Assembly: GCA_038533575.1 (NCBI GenBank)
Contig: JBCAYL010000001.1
Coordinates: forward strand, 896,226 to 960,225
Reading direction: 5' to 3'
DNA: 64,000 nucleotides
From: Pseudomonadota bacterium
Lineage (GTDB): Bacteria > Pseudomonadota > Alphaproteobacteria > Rhodobacterales > Rhodobacteraceae
In this document: one piece after another, positions 48,314 to 61,504 of the stretch
Position numbering within the stretch: position 1 is the stretch's first letter
How the letters are laid out: each line of letters opens with the position of its first letter
Translations under genes and position numbers: made by a program
Notes under the pieces: generated by a model
What the model saw: only the letters and a program-made list of their open reading frames with translations
The model's database searches: none
What the model was told of the DNA's origin: nothing

Positions 48314-49459
48314 ATGACCCCCGCTGCGCGCGCGCAGGCCGCCATCGAGATCCTCGATGCCATCACGGGCGGCGCAGCGCTCGAGCCCGCACTTCTTGGC
48401 TGGACGCGGGGACACCGCTTCGCCGGCTCAAAGGATCGCGCCGCGATCCGGGACCTCGTCTTTTCCATCTTCCGGCGGCGCGCCTCTTGCGCGGCCATGG
48501 GGGGCGGCACATCGGGCCGCGCCCTCCTGCGCGGTTACCTTGTGCAAGAAGGGACGCCCGAGTCGGAGATCTTCGGGCAGGGCCCTTACGCGCCCGCGGC
48601 GCTCGGTCCGGGCGACGGGGCGCTGACAGGTTTTGACCAACTCTCCGCCGCCACGCGCGCCGATCTGCAGCCCTGGATCTGGGAGGCTCTGTCGGGGGCT
48701 TACCCCGAAGCTGATCGGATCGCGGAGGCGCTGCGGCACCGCGCGCCGGTCTGGCTGCGGCTCGATGATCCGGCCCGGCAGGCCGAGGCGCTGGCTAAGC
48801 TCACTGAAGCGGGCCACGGGCCCGAGCCGCATCCCGACTGCCCCGGCGCGGTGCGGATCACGGCGCGCACGCGCCAGCTGGCCCAGCATCGCCTTTTGAC
48901 CGAGGGCGGGGCAGAGCTGCAGGATCTGGGGCCGCAGATGGCGCTCGCGTCCCTCGGGACGGCGCCCGGGCAGACAGCGCTCGATTACTGCGCGGGCGGC
49001 GGGGGCAAGGCGCTCGCGCTTGCGGCGCGCGGGCTCCGCGTGAGCGCACATGATGCCGAACCGAAGCGCATGGCGGATCTCCCCGTGCGCGCCAAGCGGG
49101 CCGGGCAGACCATCGCCATGCCCGAGCAGGTCACCGGGCGCTTCGATCTCGTGCTCTGCGACGTACCTTGTTCCGGCTCTGGCGCCTGGCGACGCGCGCC
49201 GGGCAACAAGTGGTCGCTGACGCCGGATGACCTCGCCGCGCTTGTGGCCACCCAGCGGCAGATCCTGACGGCGGCTCGCGCCCATGTCCGCCCCGGCGGC
49301 ACACTGGCCTACATGACCTGCTCGCTCCTGCCCGCCGAGAACGGGGCGCAGGCCGACTGGCTCGCCGCGGAGATCGATCGCCCGCCTACGCTCACGCGGC
49401 AGTTCACGCCGCTGGAGGGGTGCGACGGCTTTTATCTCGCCGTATTCGAGGGTTTGTGA
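48314..49459 (+). CDS. RsmB-like rRNA/tRNA m5C methyltransferase (NOL1/NOP2/Sun family)
   Basis: A 381-residue SAM-dependent RNA cytosine C5-methyltransferase. The SAM motif is ALDYCAGGGGKALALAARG, motif IV is VLCDVPCSGSGAWRR, and the catalytic cysteine of motif VI is in AYMTCSLLPAENGAQ. The N-terminal domain is only partly like NusB-type RsmB domains, so assignment to 16S rRNA position 967 is not certain. It follows guaB by 28 bases on the same strand and is probably co-transcribed. Confidence 0.9.
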   Translation: MTPAARAQAAIEILDAITGGAALEPALLGWTRGHRFAGSKDRAAIRDLVFSIFRRRASCAAMGGGTSGRALLRGYLVQEGTPESEIFGQGPYAPAALGPGDGALTGFDQLSAATRADLQPWIWEALSGAYPEADRIAEALRHRAPVWLRLDDPARQAEALAKLTEAGHGPEPHPDCPGAVRITARTRQLAQHRLLTEGGAELQDLGPQMALASLGTAPGQTALDYCAGGGGKALALAARGLRVSAHDAEPKRMADLPVRAKRAGQTIAMPEQVTGRFDLVLCDVPCSGSGAWRRAPGNKWSLTPDDLAALVATQRQILTAARAHVRPGGTLAYMTCSLLPAENGAQADWLAAEIDRPPTLTRQFTPLEGCDGFYLAVFEGL

Positions 49460-49568
49460 GCCGTAGCTCAACTTGAAGTTGATTTTTCGACTGGGATCGG
49501 CTTCGCTTAAGGGGTCGTTAAATATTTCAACGTTTTCTGGACCCAGCGAATCTGGGCAGGGACCGCGC

Positions 49569-51974
49569 GTGCCGATAAAATTGAAGAAGAAATCAGGGCT
49601 TTATCGTCTCGTTCGACGGCTCGCACCGCAGGCCTCCCTCGTCATGATCATCGCCTTCATGGTCGGGCTCGGCAGCTTCCTCCTCGACCAACCGCAGATC
49701 GCGCGTGCAGTGCTCGTCTGCGCGGCGGCGCTTTTTGCCATGGCGCTCATGGTGAAGGTGCTCTCGGCCTGGTACGCGTGGCGCCAGCGCGCGATGGTGA
49801 GCTCGGTCGCGGGCTTCCTGCAGAACGACAGCGCGCCGAGCCTGATGACGGATGCGTCGGGCGCGATCATGACGCGCAACCGCGCCGCCGACGAGCGGTT
49901 CAGCACGGCGGAGGCGCGGTCTCTGGCGGAGTGTTTCTCCGGTCTCTTCGCCAATCCGGCGCCGATCCTCTTCCGGCTCCAGAACAAGGCGATGACGCTG
50001 GGCGCGGCGCGTGACGATATCGTGACCCGGCGGGGCCATGTGCGGCTCGCGGTCCATGCGCTCACGCGGGACAGCTTTCTCTGGCGGCTGGAGGACATCG
50101 TGGAGCGCGGGCCCGTGGCGCCCGGCGGCAGCCCCGCGCAGACGCTGAGCCTGCCGATGATGACGGTCTCGGCCTCGGGCGCGATCCTTTTCATGAACGA
50201 TGCCCTGCGCAAGCTCGTGGGCGGGCGCGTGAAATCGCTCGACCGTATCTTTCGCAATCTGCCGATCCGCTCCGGGCAGATGAACCAGGTCTCGAGTGCC
50301 GAGGGCACCATCGCCTGCCTCGTGGCAGAGGTGGAGGCGACCGGGGGCCGGCGCGAGATCTTCCTGCTGCCCGGCACGATGCCCGATACCGACGTGGCGC
50401 GGGACGGGTGGAGCTTTTTCGACGAGCTGCCGGTGGCACTTCTCAAGATGGGGGCCGACGGGGAGATCATGGCCACCAACCGCCCGGCGCGGGAGCTCCT
50501 GAAACGGCCCGTGAAGGTCGGCGCCAATCTCGCCGACATCCTCGAGAGCCTCGGCCGCTCCGTGCGCGACTGGGTGGAGGATGCAGCGGCGGGCAAGGGG
50601 CTCGGCCACCCAGAGTTCCTGCAGGTGACCGATGCCGAGGAGGATGTCTTCGTGCAGGTCATGCTCAACCGCGTGAAGGAGGATGGCGAGACCGTCATCA
50701 TCGCGGTCCTCAACGACGCGACCGAGCTTAAATCACTCGAAAAGCAGTTCGTGCAATCCCAGAAGATGCAGGCCATCGGGCAGCTCGCGGGCGGCGTGGC
50801 CCATGACTTCAACAACTTGCTCACGGCCATCGCGGGGCATTGCGATCTGCTCCTGCTGCGCCACGATGCCAGCGACGCCGATTATGCCGACCTCATGCAG
50901 ATCCACCAGAACACCAACCGCGCGGCGAGCCTCGTCTCGCAGCTCCTCGCCTTTTCCCGCAAGCAGAACCTGCGGCCCGAGGCGCTCGACATGCGCGACA
51001 CGCTCAGCGACATGGGCCACCTTCTCAACCGGCTCGTGGGCGAGCGTGTGACGCTGGAGCAGGATCACCCCACCGAGCTGCCCCAGATCCGCGCGGACAA
51101 GCGGCAGCTCGAGCAGGTGCTGATGAACCTCGTGGTCAACGCACGGGACGCCATGCCAGAAGGCGGCCGCATCCGGATCAGTACGGAGGCGCAGGTGCTC
51201 ACCGAGCCGCTCGAACGCGGGCGTGCCCTCGTTCCGGCGGGCGAATACCTCCTCGTGCACGTGAAGGACGAGGGCGTGGGCATCGCCGCGGACAAGCATG
51301 CGCAGATCTTCGAGCCGTTCTTCACCACCAAGAAAGTGGGCGAGGGGACGGGCCTGGGCCTCTCGACCGCCTACGGCATCGTCAAGCAATCGGGCGGCTT
51401 CATCTTCCTCGAATCCGCGCCGGGCCTCGGCACCACCTTCACCCTCTACTTCCCCGCGCTCGAGGCCAAGACCGCCCCGCAGGCCCCCCGCGCAGACACG
51501 CTCGTGGAGCTGCCGGCCGTGCCCAAGGTCGCGCTGCCGCGGGATGACAGCGCCAAGGGCACGGTGCTCCTCGTGGAGGACGAGGCACCCGTGCGCGCTT
51601 TCGCCTCTCGCGCGCTCCGGCTCCGCGGCTTCACCGTGCTCGAGGCCGACAGCGCGGAGGCCGCGCTGCACACCCTCAAAGATGCCGATGTCTCCGTGGA
51701 CATCTTCGTCACCGACGTGGTGATGCCCGGGCAGGACGGCCCCTCCTGGGTGCAGGAGGCGCTCCAGGAACGGCCCAACACGAAGGTCGTCTTCGTCTCG
51801 GGCTACGCCAAGGAGACCTTCTCTGAACGTCAGGCGGAGATCCCGAACTCTGTCTTCCTGGCCAAGCCGTTTTCGCTCAACGAGCTGACCAGCGTGGTGC
51901 AAAGCGCCCTCGCGGGCCCCGCGCCCTGGCCGGGCGGCGAGGAAAAGCTGCTCGTCTCGCAGGTGAAGGCCTGA
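49569..51974 (+). CDS. cckA: Hybrid histidine kinase/phosphatase CckA
   Basis: An 801-residue membrane hybrid kinase. Two N-terminal membrane segments (SLVMIIAFMVGLGSFLL and VLVCAAALFAMALMV) precede PAS-like domains up to about residue 385. The phosphoacceptor is His412 in GGVAHDFNNLLTAI, followed by the N box NLVVNARDAMPEGG and the ATP-lid DEGVGI and GTGLGLS. The C-terminal receiver has Asp716 in VTDVVMPGQDG. The layout and AHDFNNLL motif match CckA, which feeds ChpT-CtrA phosphorelay control of motility, gene transfer agents and cell cycle. The GTG start with a GGCAGGGA site was chosen. Confidence 0.9.
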   Translation: MPIKLKKKSGLYRLVRRLAPQASLVMIIAFMVGLGSFLLDQPQIARAVLVCAAALFAMALMVKVLSAWYAWRQRAMVSSVAGFLQNDSAPSLMTDASGAIMTRNRAADERFSTAEARSLAECFSGLFANPAPILFRLQNKAMTLGAARDDIVTRRGHVRLAVHALTRDSFLWRLEDIVERGPVAPGGSPAQTLSLPMMTVSASGAILFMNDALRKLVGGRVKSLDRIFRNLPIRSGQMNQVSSAEGTIACLVAEVEATGGRREIFLLPGTMPDTDVARDGWSFFDELPVALLKMGADGEIMATNRPARELLKRPVKVGANLADILESLGRSVRDWVEDAAAGKGLGHPEFLQVTDAEEDVFVQVMLNRVKEDGETVIIAVLNDATELKSLEKQFVQSQKMQAIGQLAGGVAHDFNNLLTAIAGHCDLLLLRHDASDADYADLMQIHQNTNRAASLVSQLLAFSRKQNLRPEALDMRDTLSDMGHLLNRLVGERVTLEQDHPTELPQIRADKRQLEQVLMNLVVNARDAMPEGGRIRISTEAQVLTEPLERGRALVPAGEYLLVHVKDEGVGIAADKHAQIFEPFFTTKKVGEGTGLGLSTAYGIVKQSGGFIFLESAPGLGTTFTLYFPALEAKTAPQAPRADTLVELPAVPKVALPRDDSAKGTVLLVEDEAPVRAFASRALRLRGFTVLEADSAEAALHTLKDADVSVDIFVTDVVMPGQDGPSWVQEALQERPNTKVVFVSGYAKETFSERQAEIPNSVFLAKPFSLNELTSVVQSALAGPAPWPGGEEKLLVSQVKA

Positions 51975-52155
51975 GCACGGAGAAGAGCTCGGGCCAGCAG
52001 ACACAGCTGTCGCAATCAGCGAGTTAGACGGGGGTGCAAGGCGAGCGGTTCGTCTGAAGCAAGCGGTGCACAAGAGGCGCGCGGCGCAATCGCTGCCAGC
52101 GAAGCATTCGGTGCTTGAACGTGGGGGCAGGCAGGGCGACTGACCAGCTCTCGCC

Positions 52156-52761
52156 CTATCCCGCGCGGTGCGCGCTCTCCCACAGGTCGAATTCTCCCGC
52201 GCAGTCCACTTCGAGCCGCCGCCGCAGGTCGGGGGAAAGCGGCATGTCCCGGGCAGGAGAGACGTTGTGCCGAGCGAGCGTGATTTCCACGCCCAGCCGC
52301 TCGGACAGGAAATCCACCGCCATGTGGAGCTGCTCGTACTGGAAGAGATGCGTGACCGCCCGCTTGCCTTGCCCGTTAGAGAGGAACTTCGTCGGGCTGC
52401 CCACATTCGCGAAGCCGGGCCGAGGATCTTCGAGATATCCCGCCACGAAGTCATCGAAAGACATCTCCGATGTGCCGTTGGGATGGCCCACGAGCTCCGG
52501 CCTGCTCCGGTACCGATACCACGAGCCCAGCCAGTCCACCGGTTCGCGCACGAGTGCCATCGTCTCGAGCTTCCGGTCCCCGTCGATCACCCCGAAGAGC
52601 GGCTTCAGGAATCGGTTGTAGCGGAAGAGCGGCACGTGCTTGAGCTCGGGCGGGCTCTCGAACACCGCCGCGGCACGCCCGCGCAGCGCGGCTTCGAGCG
52701 CGGAGGTCCCTGTCTTCGGCAGCGCCAGCAGCACCAATTTTTCCTGCCAGAAAACAAGCAT
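52156..52761 (-). CDS. Sulfotransferase-like P-loop protein
   Basis: A 201-residue protein with a sulfotransferase-type phosphate loop near its N-terminus (LVLLALPKTGTSALEAAL) and a second conserved segment ALVREPVDWLGSWYRYRSR that corresponds to the 3'-phosphate-binding region. It is shorter than typical sulfotransferases of 250-300 residues. The ATG has an excellent GGGGAGG site six bases upstream. It stands alone between cckA and recA; its acceptor is unknown, and many Rhodobacteraceae carry such small 'sulfotransferase family' proteins. Confidence 0.85.
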   Translation of the reverse strand: MLVFWQEKLVLLALPKTGTSALEAALRGRAAAVFESPPELKHVPLFRYNRFLKPLFGVIDGDRKLETMALVREPVDWLGSWYRYRSRPELVGHPNGTSEMSFDDFVAGYLEDPRPGFANVGSPTKFLSNGQGKRAVTHLFQYEQLHMAVDFLSERLGVEITLARHNVSPARDMPLSPDLRRRLEVDCAGEFDLWESAHRAG

Positions 52762-52856
52762 TTGCGGCCTCCCCACCGGAAAAGCGCCCTTACTTCGCCC
52801 GCCGGTAAGACCTCTTTAACTTGTTTTGCCCAAAGAGGAAGCGCGTAGAATTTGAT

Positions 52857-52886
52857 TGAAATGTTCCCGTTTTGAGCGCATAGAAA
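52857..52886 (+). promoter_or_regulatory. Putative recA promoter
   Basis: A TTGAAA hexamer is followed after 18 bases by TAGAAA. The region is AT-rich compared with its surroundings. The expected transcription start falls in the SOS box just downstream, which is a good position for LexA repression. A short inverted repeat (CCTCTTT/AAAGAGG, 52811-52838) lies upstream. Confidence 0.5.
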
Positions 52887-52889
52887 TGC

Positions 52890-52904
52890 GAACAAGAGGT
52901 GAAC
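52890..52904. promoter_or_regulatory. Alphaproteobacterial SOS box (LexA site)
   Basis: The sequence GAAC-AAGAGGT-GAAC is an exact match to the direct-repeat LexA site GTTC-N7-GTTC of alphaproteobacteria, read on the other strand. It lies 52 bases before the recA start codon and right after the putative -10 element, so LexA would block transcription of recA until DNA damage. Confidence 0.85.
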
Positions 52905-52956
52905 GAAGCAGTCATTGCCGCCCCGCAGAGGGTGTGTGACATAAGGAGCCCAAATC

Positions 52957-54042
52957 ATGGCAACAGCGGATCTTCTCAGCATGGACGCGAAAAGGAATTC
53001 AGACCGCCAGAAGGCCCTCGACAGCGCGCTCGCGCAGATCGAGCGGCAGTTCGGCAAGGGCTCGATCATGAAGCTCGGGGCCGACAATCCGGTGGCCGAT
53101 ATCGAGGCGACGTCCACGGGCTCCCTCGGGCTCGACATCGCGCTCGGCATCGGCGGCCTGCCCAAGGGCCGCATCATCGAAATCTACGGGCCCGAAAGCT
53201 CCGGCAAGACGACGCTCACGCTCCACGCCGTCGCCGAGGAGCAGAAGAAGGGCGGGGTTTGCGCCTTCGTCGATGCAGAGCACGCGCTCGATCCGCAATA
53301 TGCCAAGAAGCTCGGCGTGGACCTCGACGAGCTCCTCATCTCCCAGCCCGACACCGGCGAGCAGGCCCTTGAGATCACCGAGACGCTGGTGCGTTCCGGC
53401 GCGGTCTCCATGGTCGTGGTAGACTCGGTCGCCGCGCTCACGCCCCAGAAGGAGCTCGAGGGCGATATGGGCGACAGCGCGCCGGGCCTCCAGGCGCGGC
53501 TCATGTCCCAGGCCATGCGCAAGCTTACGGCCGCCATCGCGCGCTCCAAGTGCATGGTCATCTTCATCAACCAGATCCGCATGAAGATCGGGGTCATGTT
53601 TGGCAGCCCCGAGACGACGACGGGCGGCAACGCGCTCAAGTTCTACTCTTCCGTGCGCCTCGACATTCGCCGCATCGGCGCCATCAAGGACCGCGACGAG
53701 GTCGTGGGCAACACGACCCGCGTGAAGGTCGTCAAGAACAAGGTCGCGCCGCCCTTCAAGCAGGTGGAATTCGACATCATGTACGGCGAGGGCATCTCCA
53801 AGATGGGCGAGCTCATCGATCTCGGTGTCAAGGCGGGGGTGGTGGAGAAGTCCGGCTCCTGGTTCTCCTACGGCGACGAGCGCATTGGCCAGGGCCGCGA
53901 GAATGCCAAGTCCTTCCTTCGAGAGAACACCCGCATCGCCTACGAGATCGAGGACAAGATCCGCGCCTCCCACGGGCTCGATTTCGACATGCCCCCGGGC
54001 GCGGAGAAGGAAGAGGGCGAGGACGACGTGCTCGAGGCCTGA
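52957..54042 (+). CDS. recA: Recombinase RecA
   Basis: A 361-residue DNA-dependent ATPase that forms filaments on single-stranded DNA for homologous recombination and triggers LexA self-cleavage. Walker A is GPESSGKTT (78-86), Walker B is VVVDSVAAL, and the L2 region [19 protein letters not shown] is intact. The C-terminus is acidic ([12 protein letters not shown]), as usual. A perfect AAGGAG ribosome site precedes the ATG. Expression is probably under LexA control through the box upstream. Confidence 0.98.
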   Translation: MATADLLSMDAKRNSDRQKALDSALAQIERQFGKGSIMKLGADNPVADIEATSTGSLGLDIALGIGGLPKGRIIEIYGPESSGKTTLTLHAVAEEQKKGGVCAFVDAEHALDPQYAKKLGVDLDELLISQPDTGEQALEITETLVRSGAVSMVVVDSVAALTPQKELEGDMGDSAPGLQARLMSQAMRKLTAAIARSKCMVIFINQIRMKIGVMFGSPETTTGGNALKFYSSVRLDIRRIGAIKDRDEVVGNTTRVKVVKNKVAPPFKQVEFDIMYGEGISKMGELIDLGVKAGVVEKSGSWFSYGDERIGQGRENAKSFLRENTRIAYEIEDKIRASHGLDFDMPPGAEKEEGEDDVLEA

Positions 54043-54054
54043 TCGCCGGCAGAC

Positions 54055-54074
54055 GGCTCTCTGGACTGAGAGCC
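54055..54074 (+). terminator. Hairpin after recA, possible terminator
   Basis: A perfect seven-base stem, GGCTCTC/GAGAGCC, with a six-base loop starts 13 bases after the recA stop codon. No run of T follows, so it may work with Rho or only protect the mRNA 3' end. Confidence 0.5.
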
Positions 54075-54156
54075 GCGCGCACAGGCGTAGCCGTGAGTAT
54101 CGGGATTGGGGTGGCCGTGCGGCTGCCCCATTTTCTTTTGTTGGATGGTGCGGCGC

Positions 54157-54260
54157 GTCCCGCCCCGGACTTGATCCGGGGCCTCTTTGAGCAAGGGAAG
54201 CCGCAGCCTAAGGCATCGCACGTCCCGTGAAGGAGGCCACGGGTCGGGCCCGGGGCGTGG
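54157..54260. repeat. Palindromic GC-rich repeat, copy 3
   Basis: A 104-base element of the same design as copies 1 and 2. The left hairpin is CGCCCCGGA-CTTGA-TCCGGGGCCTC-like, and the right half, GAGGCCACGGGTCGGGCCCGGGGCGTGG in pieces, mirrors it. The spacer between halves is longer (about 45 bases) than in copies 1 and 2, and the right half has diverged. Confidence 0.7.
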
Positions 54261-54390
54261 CCTAAAGCATGTCGGTCTAGGCGCCGTGCACCGCGATCGC
54301 GCGAAATCAGCACCTCGTGTAGGGATGCGCGTGGACAGCCATTGAGGCGGGGGATATGTCCGCCCTTGACGCCAATTTCCGAGGCCGCCC

Positions 54391-57048
<2,658 letters not shown>

Positions 57049-57157
57049 GCGGGATCGAGGGGCCAGCCCCTCGAGCTCCCCGAGGTACATCGGCACAAAG
57101 AAGGCGGGCTGTGTCTTCTTTGTGCCCTGTACCTCCGCCGGAGGCACGCAATCCCGC
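57049..57157. repeat. Multi-hairpin palindromic element between alaS and typA
   Basis: The element starts at the base after the alaS stop. Outer arms GCGGGAT (57049-57055) and ATCCCGC (57151-57157) enclose three hairpins: CGAGGGG/CCCCTCG (57056-57073), GGCACAAAGAA/TTCTTTGTGCC (57092-57126), and CCTCC/GGAGG (57132-57144). GAGGTAC (57082) and GTACCTC (57129) can extend the middle stem instead of the third hairpin. The right half recurs at 46691. It lies between convergent genes and could act as a two-way terminator. Confidence 0.75.
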
Positions 57158-57243
57158 CCGAGATCAGGCGCGCGGCGTTGCAGCGCACGCGCCCTTTGGT
57201 CGGCGCACCAGAAAAACCGCGCCGCGTCAGCGGCTCCTCTGGA

Positions 57244-59064
57244 TCAGCTGGCGGCGCGAGCCTGACGTTTGCGCTCGTGGGGGTCGAGAAAGCGTTTGCG
57301 AAGGCGAATGGCGTTTGGCGTCACCTCGACGAGTTCGTCGTCGTCGATATAGGCGATGGCCTCCTCGAGGCTCATTTTCACCGGCGTGGTCAGCCGCACG
57401 TTCTCGTCCGACCCCGCGGCGCGGATATTGGTGAGCTTCTTGCCCTTGAGCGGGTTCACCTCGAGGTCGTTCTCCCGACTGTGTTCGCCCAGGATCATGC
57501 CCTGGTAGACGTCCTCTTGTGCGCCGATGAAGAAGCGCCCGCGATCCTCCAGGTTCCAGATCGCGTAGGCCACGGAAACCCCGCTTTCCATGGAGATCAG
57601 CACGCCCGCACGGCGCCCGGGGATCGTGCCCTTGTAGGGCGCCCAGGTGTGAAAGACGCGGTTGAGCACGCCCGTGCCGCGCGTGTCGGTGAGGAACTCG
57701 CCGTGATAGCCGATGAGCCCGCGCGACGGGACATGGGCGATGAGGCGGGTCTTGCCGGTGCCGGCGGGGCGCATCTCAACGAGGTCGCCCTTCCGCGCGC
57801 CGGTGAGCTTTTCGATGACCGTGCCGGAATACTCGTCATCGACGTCGATCGTCACCTCTTCAACAGGCTCCATGCGCTGGCCGTCCACGTCGCGCAGGAT
57901 CACCTGGGGCCGCGCGATCGAGAGCTCGAAGCCCTCTCGCCGCATGTTCTCGATCAGCACGCCCATCTGAAGCTCGCCGCGCCCGGACACGTTGAAGGCC
58001 TCGCCGCCGGGCGTGTCTTCCACGCGGATCGCGACGTTCTGCTCGGCTTCCTTCATGAGCCGCTCGCGGATCACGCGGGACTGCACCTTCTTGCCGTCGC
58101 GGCCCGCCAGCGGCGAGTCGTTGATCCCGAAGGTGACGGAGATCGTCGGCGGGTCGATGGGCTGCGCGGGCAGGGCTGCCTCCACGTCCGTGGCGCAGAG
58201 CGTATCTGCCACGGTGGCCTTGGTCATGCCTGCCAGCGTGACGATATCGCCGGCCTCCGCCCGCTCGATGGGCTGCTGCCCGAGCCCGCGGAAGGCGAGG
58301 ATCTTCGTGCAGCGGAACTGTTCGATCCGGTCGCCCCTGCGCGAGAGCGCCTTGATCGTCTCGCCTGGCGTGAGGGTCCCGCCTTCCACGCGGCCCGTCA
58401 GGATGCGCCCGATGAAGGGATCGGCGCCGAGCGTCGTGGCGAGCATCCGGAAGGGCTCCTCCTTTCGCGCCTGCTGCGCGGGGGGCGGCACATGGGCGAC
58501 CACGAGGTCGAAGAGGGCGGAGAGGTCCTGCCTCGGCCCGTCGAGCTCCGCATCGGCCCAGCCGGAGCGGCCGGAGGCATAGAGAACCGGAAAATCGAGC
58601 TGTTCGTCGGACGCGCCGAGGCCCACGAATAGGTCGAAAACCTCGTCGAGGGCCCGGTCGGGCTCGGCGTCCGGCTTGTCGACCTTGTTCAGGACCACGA
58701 TGGGGCGCAGGCCCAGCGCGAGCGCCTTCGAGGTCACGAATTTCGTCTGCGGCATCGGGCCTTCGGCTGCGTCCACCAGCAGCACGACCCCGTCCACCAT
58801 GGAGAGAATGCGCTCCACCTCGCCGCCGAAATCGGCGTGGCCGGGCGTATCGACGATGTTGATCCGCGTCTCCTGCCATTCCACGCTCGTGGCCTTGGCG
58901 AGGATGGTGATCCCGCGCTCGCGCTCGAGATCGTTGGAATCCATGGCCCGCTCGGCCACGGCCTGGTTTTCCCGGAAGGCCCCCGATTGCTTCAGGAGTT
59001 CATCCACGAGGGTCGTCTTGCCATGATCCACGTGGGCGATGATGGCGATGTTGCGCAGGTCCAT
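57244..59064 (-). CDS. typA: Ribosome-associated GTPase TypA/BipA
   Basis: A 606-residue translational GTPase that binds ribosomes and aids 50S assembly, especially under cold or stress. G1 is [17 protein letters not shown], the switch I region is [11 protein letters not shown]3 is [14 protein letters not shown] and G4 is [11 protein letters not shown]. Later domains include [21 protein letters not shown] and the BipA-specific C-terminal region up to [13 protein letters not shown]. Length fits the family. It is convergent with alaS and has a GGAG-type ribosome site. Confidence 0.97.
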   Translation of the reverse strand: MDLRNIAIIAHVDHGKTTLVDELLKQSGAFRENQAVAERAMDSNDLERERGITILAKATSVEWQETRINIVDTPGHADFGGEVERILSMVDGVVLLVDAAEGPMPQTKFVTSKALALGLRPIVVLNKVDKPDAEPDRALDEVFDLFVGLGASDEQLDFPVLYASGRSGWADAELDGPRQDLSALFDLVVAHVPPPAQQARKEEPFRMLATTLGADPFIGRILTGRVEGGTLTPGETIKALSRRGDRIEQFRCTKILAFRGLGQQPIERAEAGDIVTLAGMTKATVADTLCATDVEAALPAQPIDPPTISVTFGINDSPLAGRDGKKVQSRVIRERLMKEAEQNVAIRVEDTPGGEAFNVSGRGELQMGVLIENMRREGFELSIARPQVILRDVDGQRMEPVEEVTIDVDDEYSGTVIEKLTGARKGDLVEMRPAGTGKTRLIAHVPSRGLIGYHGEFLTDTRGTGVLNRVFHTWAPYKGTIPGRRAGVLISMESGVSVAYAIWNLEDRGRFFIGAQEDVYQGMILGEHSRENDLEVNPLKGKKLTNIRAAGSDENVRLTTPVKMSLEEAIAYIDDDELVEVTPNAIRLRKRFLDPHERKRQARAAS

Positions 59065-59154
59065 GGGAGGAGGCTCCGGAATGAGGTCGCCCGCGCTTTA
59101 GGGGGCGCGGGCGGGAAAGAAAAGCTCGTTTGACTTGCGGTGCGCGCGGCGCCG

Positions 59155-59712
59155 CTACGGAATGATGCGCGTGTACTTAGTGCCTTCGAGCGTGGCGCCC
59201 ACGCGGAAGCCCGCCTGCCCGAAGACGGCGGCGATCACAGGCGCGAGCGAGGTCGTCGTTTCCGCGCGGATGCTCTGGCCCTCGTTCTGGAGCGCGTACT
59301 CGATATCGGCGCCCGCGGCCCAGCCCGGGGAGCGGCGGAAATCCATGAGCGCGTCTTCGGTCATGAAGAAGAGCACATGGGCATATTGCTGCGCGCCGAT
59401 CTGGAGCCCGGCGGAGGCGGAAGCGGCGGAGTAGTAATCCACTGTCACGTCGTTCACGCGCAGCGCGCCGCGCCCGAAGGATCCCCCGATCCCGAGACCG
59501 GCCTCGGTGACGAGGGGCATCACGAGGAGGCCATTGGCATTCCGGGCCAGCTGAACCGTGCCCGGGAACTCGCGATACATGAAATTGAGCGTGCCATCGA
59601 CGCGGGCGTCTATGCGCTGATCGTTTGCGTTGCCGATTCCGTTGCCACAGCCCGCAAGGGCCGCCGTGCCGGCCAAGAGGCCGAGGGAAAACATCCGTCG
59701 TGTCTGGGTCAT
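59155..59712 (-). CDS. SYLF/YSC84-domain lipoprotein
   Basis: A 185-residue protein with a lipoprotein signal ending in ALAGC (Cys22); twin arginines (RRMFSLGLL) precede it, so Tat export is possible. The rest matches the lipid-binding SYLF (YSC84) domain: NGLLVMPLVTEAGLGIGGSFGRGALRV, VDYYSAASASAGLQIGAQQYAHVLFF and ADIEYALQ. In bacteria such proteins (BPSL1445-type) are periplasmic membrane-associated proteins with unclear roles. It is located between hemB and typA on the same strand, each separated by about 90 bases. Confidence 0.88.
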   Translation of the reverse strand: MTQTRRMFSLGLLAGTAALAGCGNGIGNANDQRIDARVDGTLNFMYREFPGTVQLARNANGLLVMPLVTEAGLGIGGSFGRGALRVNDVTVDYYSAASASAGLQIGAQQYAHVLFFMTEDALMDFRRSPGWAAGADIEYALQNEGQSIRAETTTSLAPVIAAVFGQAGFRVGATLEGTKYTRIIP

Positions 59713-59802
59713 GTCACTGCCTGATATCTGCTCTGCCGGGTTTTCCCGGTCTCATGGCAACAATACGCCGATTGCGCAGGCCTGTCACGCTTTGAGGTGT
59801 TT

Positions 59803-60792
<990 letters not shown>

Positions 60793-60931
60793 CTAGGCCT
60801 GCGTGGATCTTTGATTGCGTGGTGTCAGTGACACGGGGCTGCCCACATCTCAAGCCTCCGCTCCCCTTTGCCCCTTTCGCGCGGCGCGGCTGGCGCATAG
60901 GGTCGCGCCAAAAGCGCAAGGCGAGGCGAGC

Positions 60932-61453
60932 TTGGACTTCTACACGACCCTGATGGAAGTGATCGATTTTCGATCCTTCTCCACCGTCTGGTATTGGATG
61001 GTGCTCGCGGTCATCTGGTCCTCGGCGTCCTATTTCGTCCTCGGCGTCCCCTATGACATGATCCAGCGTGCCAAGCGCCACGGCGGCGAGGCGCAGGATG
61101 ATCTCGAGACGCTGGTGGCGCTGAAAGTGCGGCGTCTGCTGCTCATCGGGGAGGTCTCGGGCCTCTGGGTGATGGGCTTCGTGTGCTTCTTCCTGACCGC
61201 GCTGGCGCTTCTTGGTTTCGTCTACGACCTTGAGATCGCGCAGGCGCTTTTCCTGATCTTCGGGCCGCTGAGCCTTGTCGGAGGCATGGCGCTCTCGACG
61301 GCGGTGCGCATAAACCGGGGCGCCAATCACGGCGAGGCGCTGCACCGTGCGCTGGCGCGGCAGCGGCTGGGCACGCAGGTGGTGGGCATCGTGGCGATCT
61401 TCGTGACGGCGATGTTCGGGATGTACCAAAACCTTCAGCTCGGGCCGCTCTGA
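60932..61453 (+). CDS. Four-TM membrane protein of unknown function
   Basis: A 173-residue inner-membrane protein with about four hydrophobic segments: YWMVLAVIWSSASYFVLGV, EVSGLWVMGFVCFFLTALALLGF, ALFLIFGPLSLVGGMAL and VVGIVAIFVTAMFGM. The start is probably TTG just after an AGGCGAGG stretch, giving LDFYTTLMEVIDFRSF; the next candidate is an ATG seven codons on. I recall relatives in Rhodobacteraceae carrying the label 'component of SufBCD complex', but nothing in the sequence or neighbourhood supports that here. It precedes mfd by about 50 bases on the same strand. Confidence 0.75.
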   Translation: MDFYTTLMEVIDFRSFSTVWYWMVLAVIWSSASYFVLGVPYDMIQRAKRHGGEAQDDLETLVALKVRRLLLIGEVSGLWVMGFVCFFLTALALLGFVYDLEIAQALFLIFGPLSLVGGMALSTAVRINRGANHGEALHRALARQRLGTQVVGIVAIFVTAMFGMYQNLQLGPL

Positions 61454-61504
61454 GGCCGGGCGCATCTTGACAAGGGGAAGCGCCCGCGTAGGTGACACGC
61501 TTCC

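Larger units (their letters stand above)
54043..54390. other. recA-alaS intergenic region
   Basis: These 348 bases hold no convincing gene. They contain the hairpin after recA and the third palindromic repeat. The remaining 130 bases before alaS must hold the alaS promoter, but no clear -35/-10 pair was seen. Confidence 0.6.
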
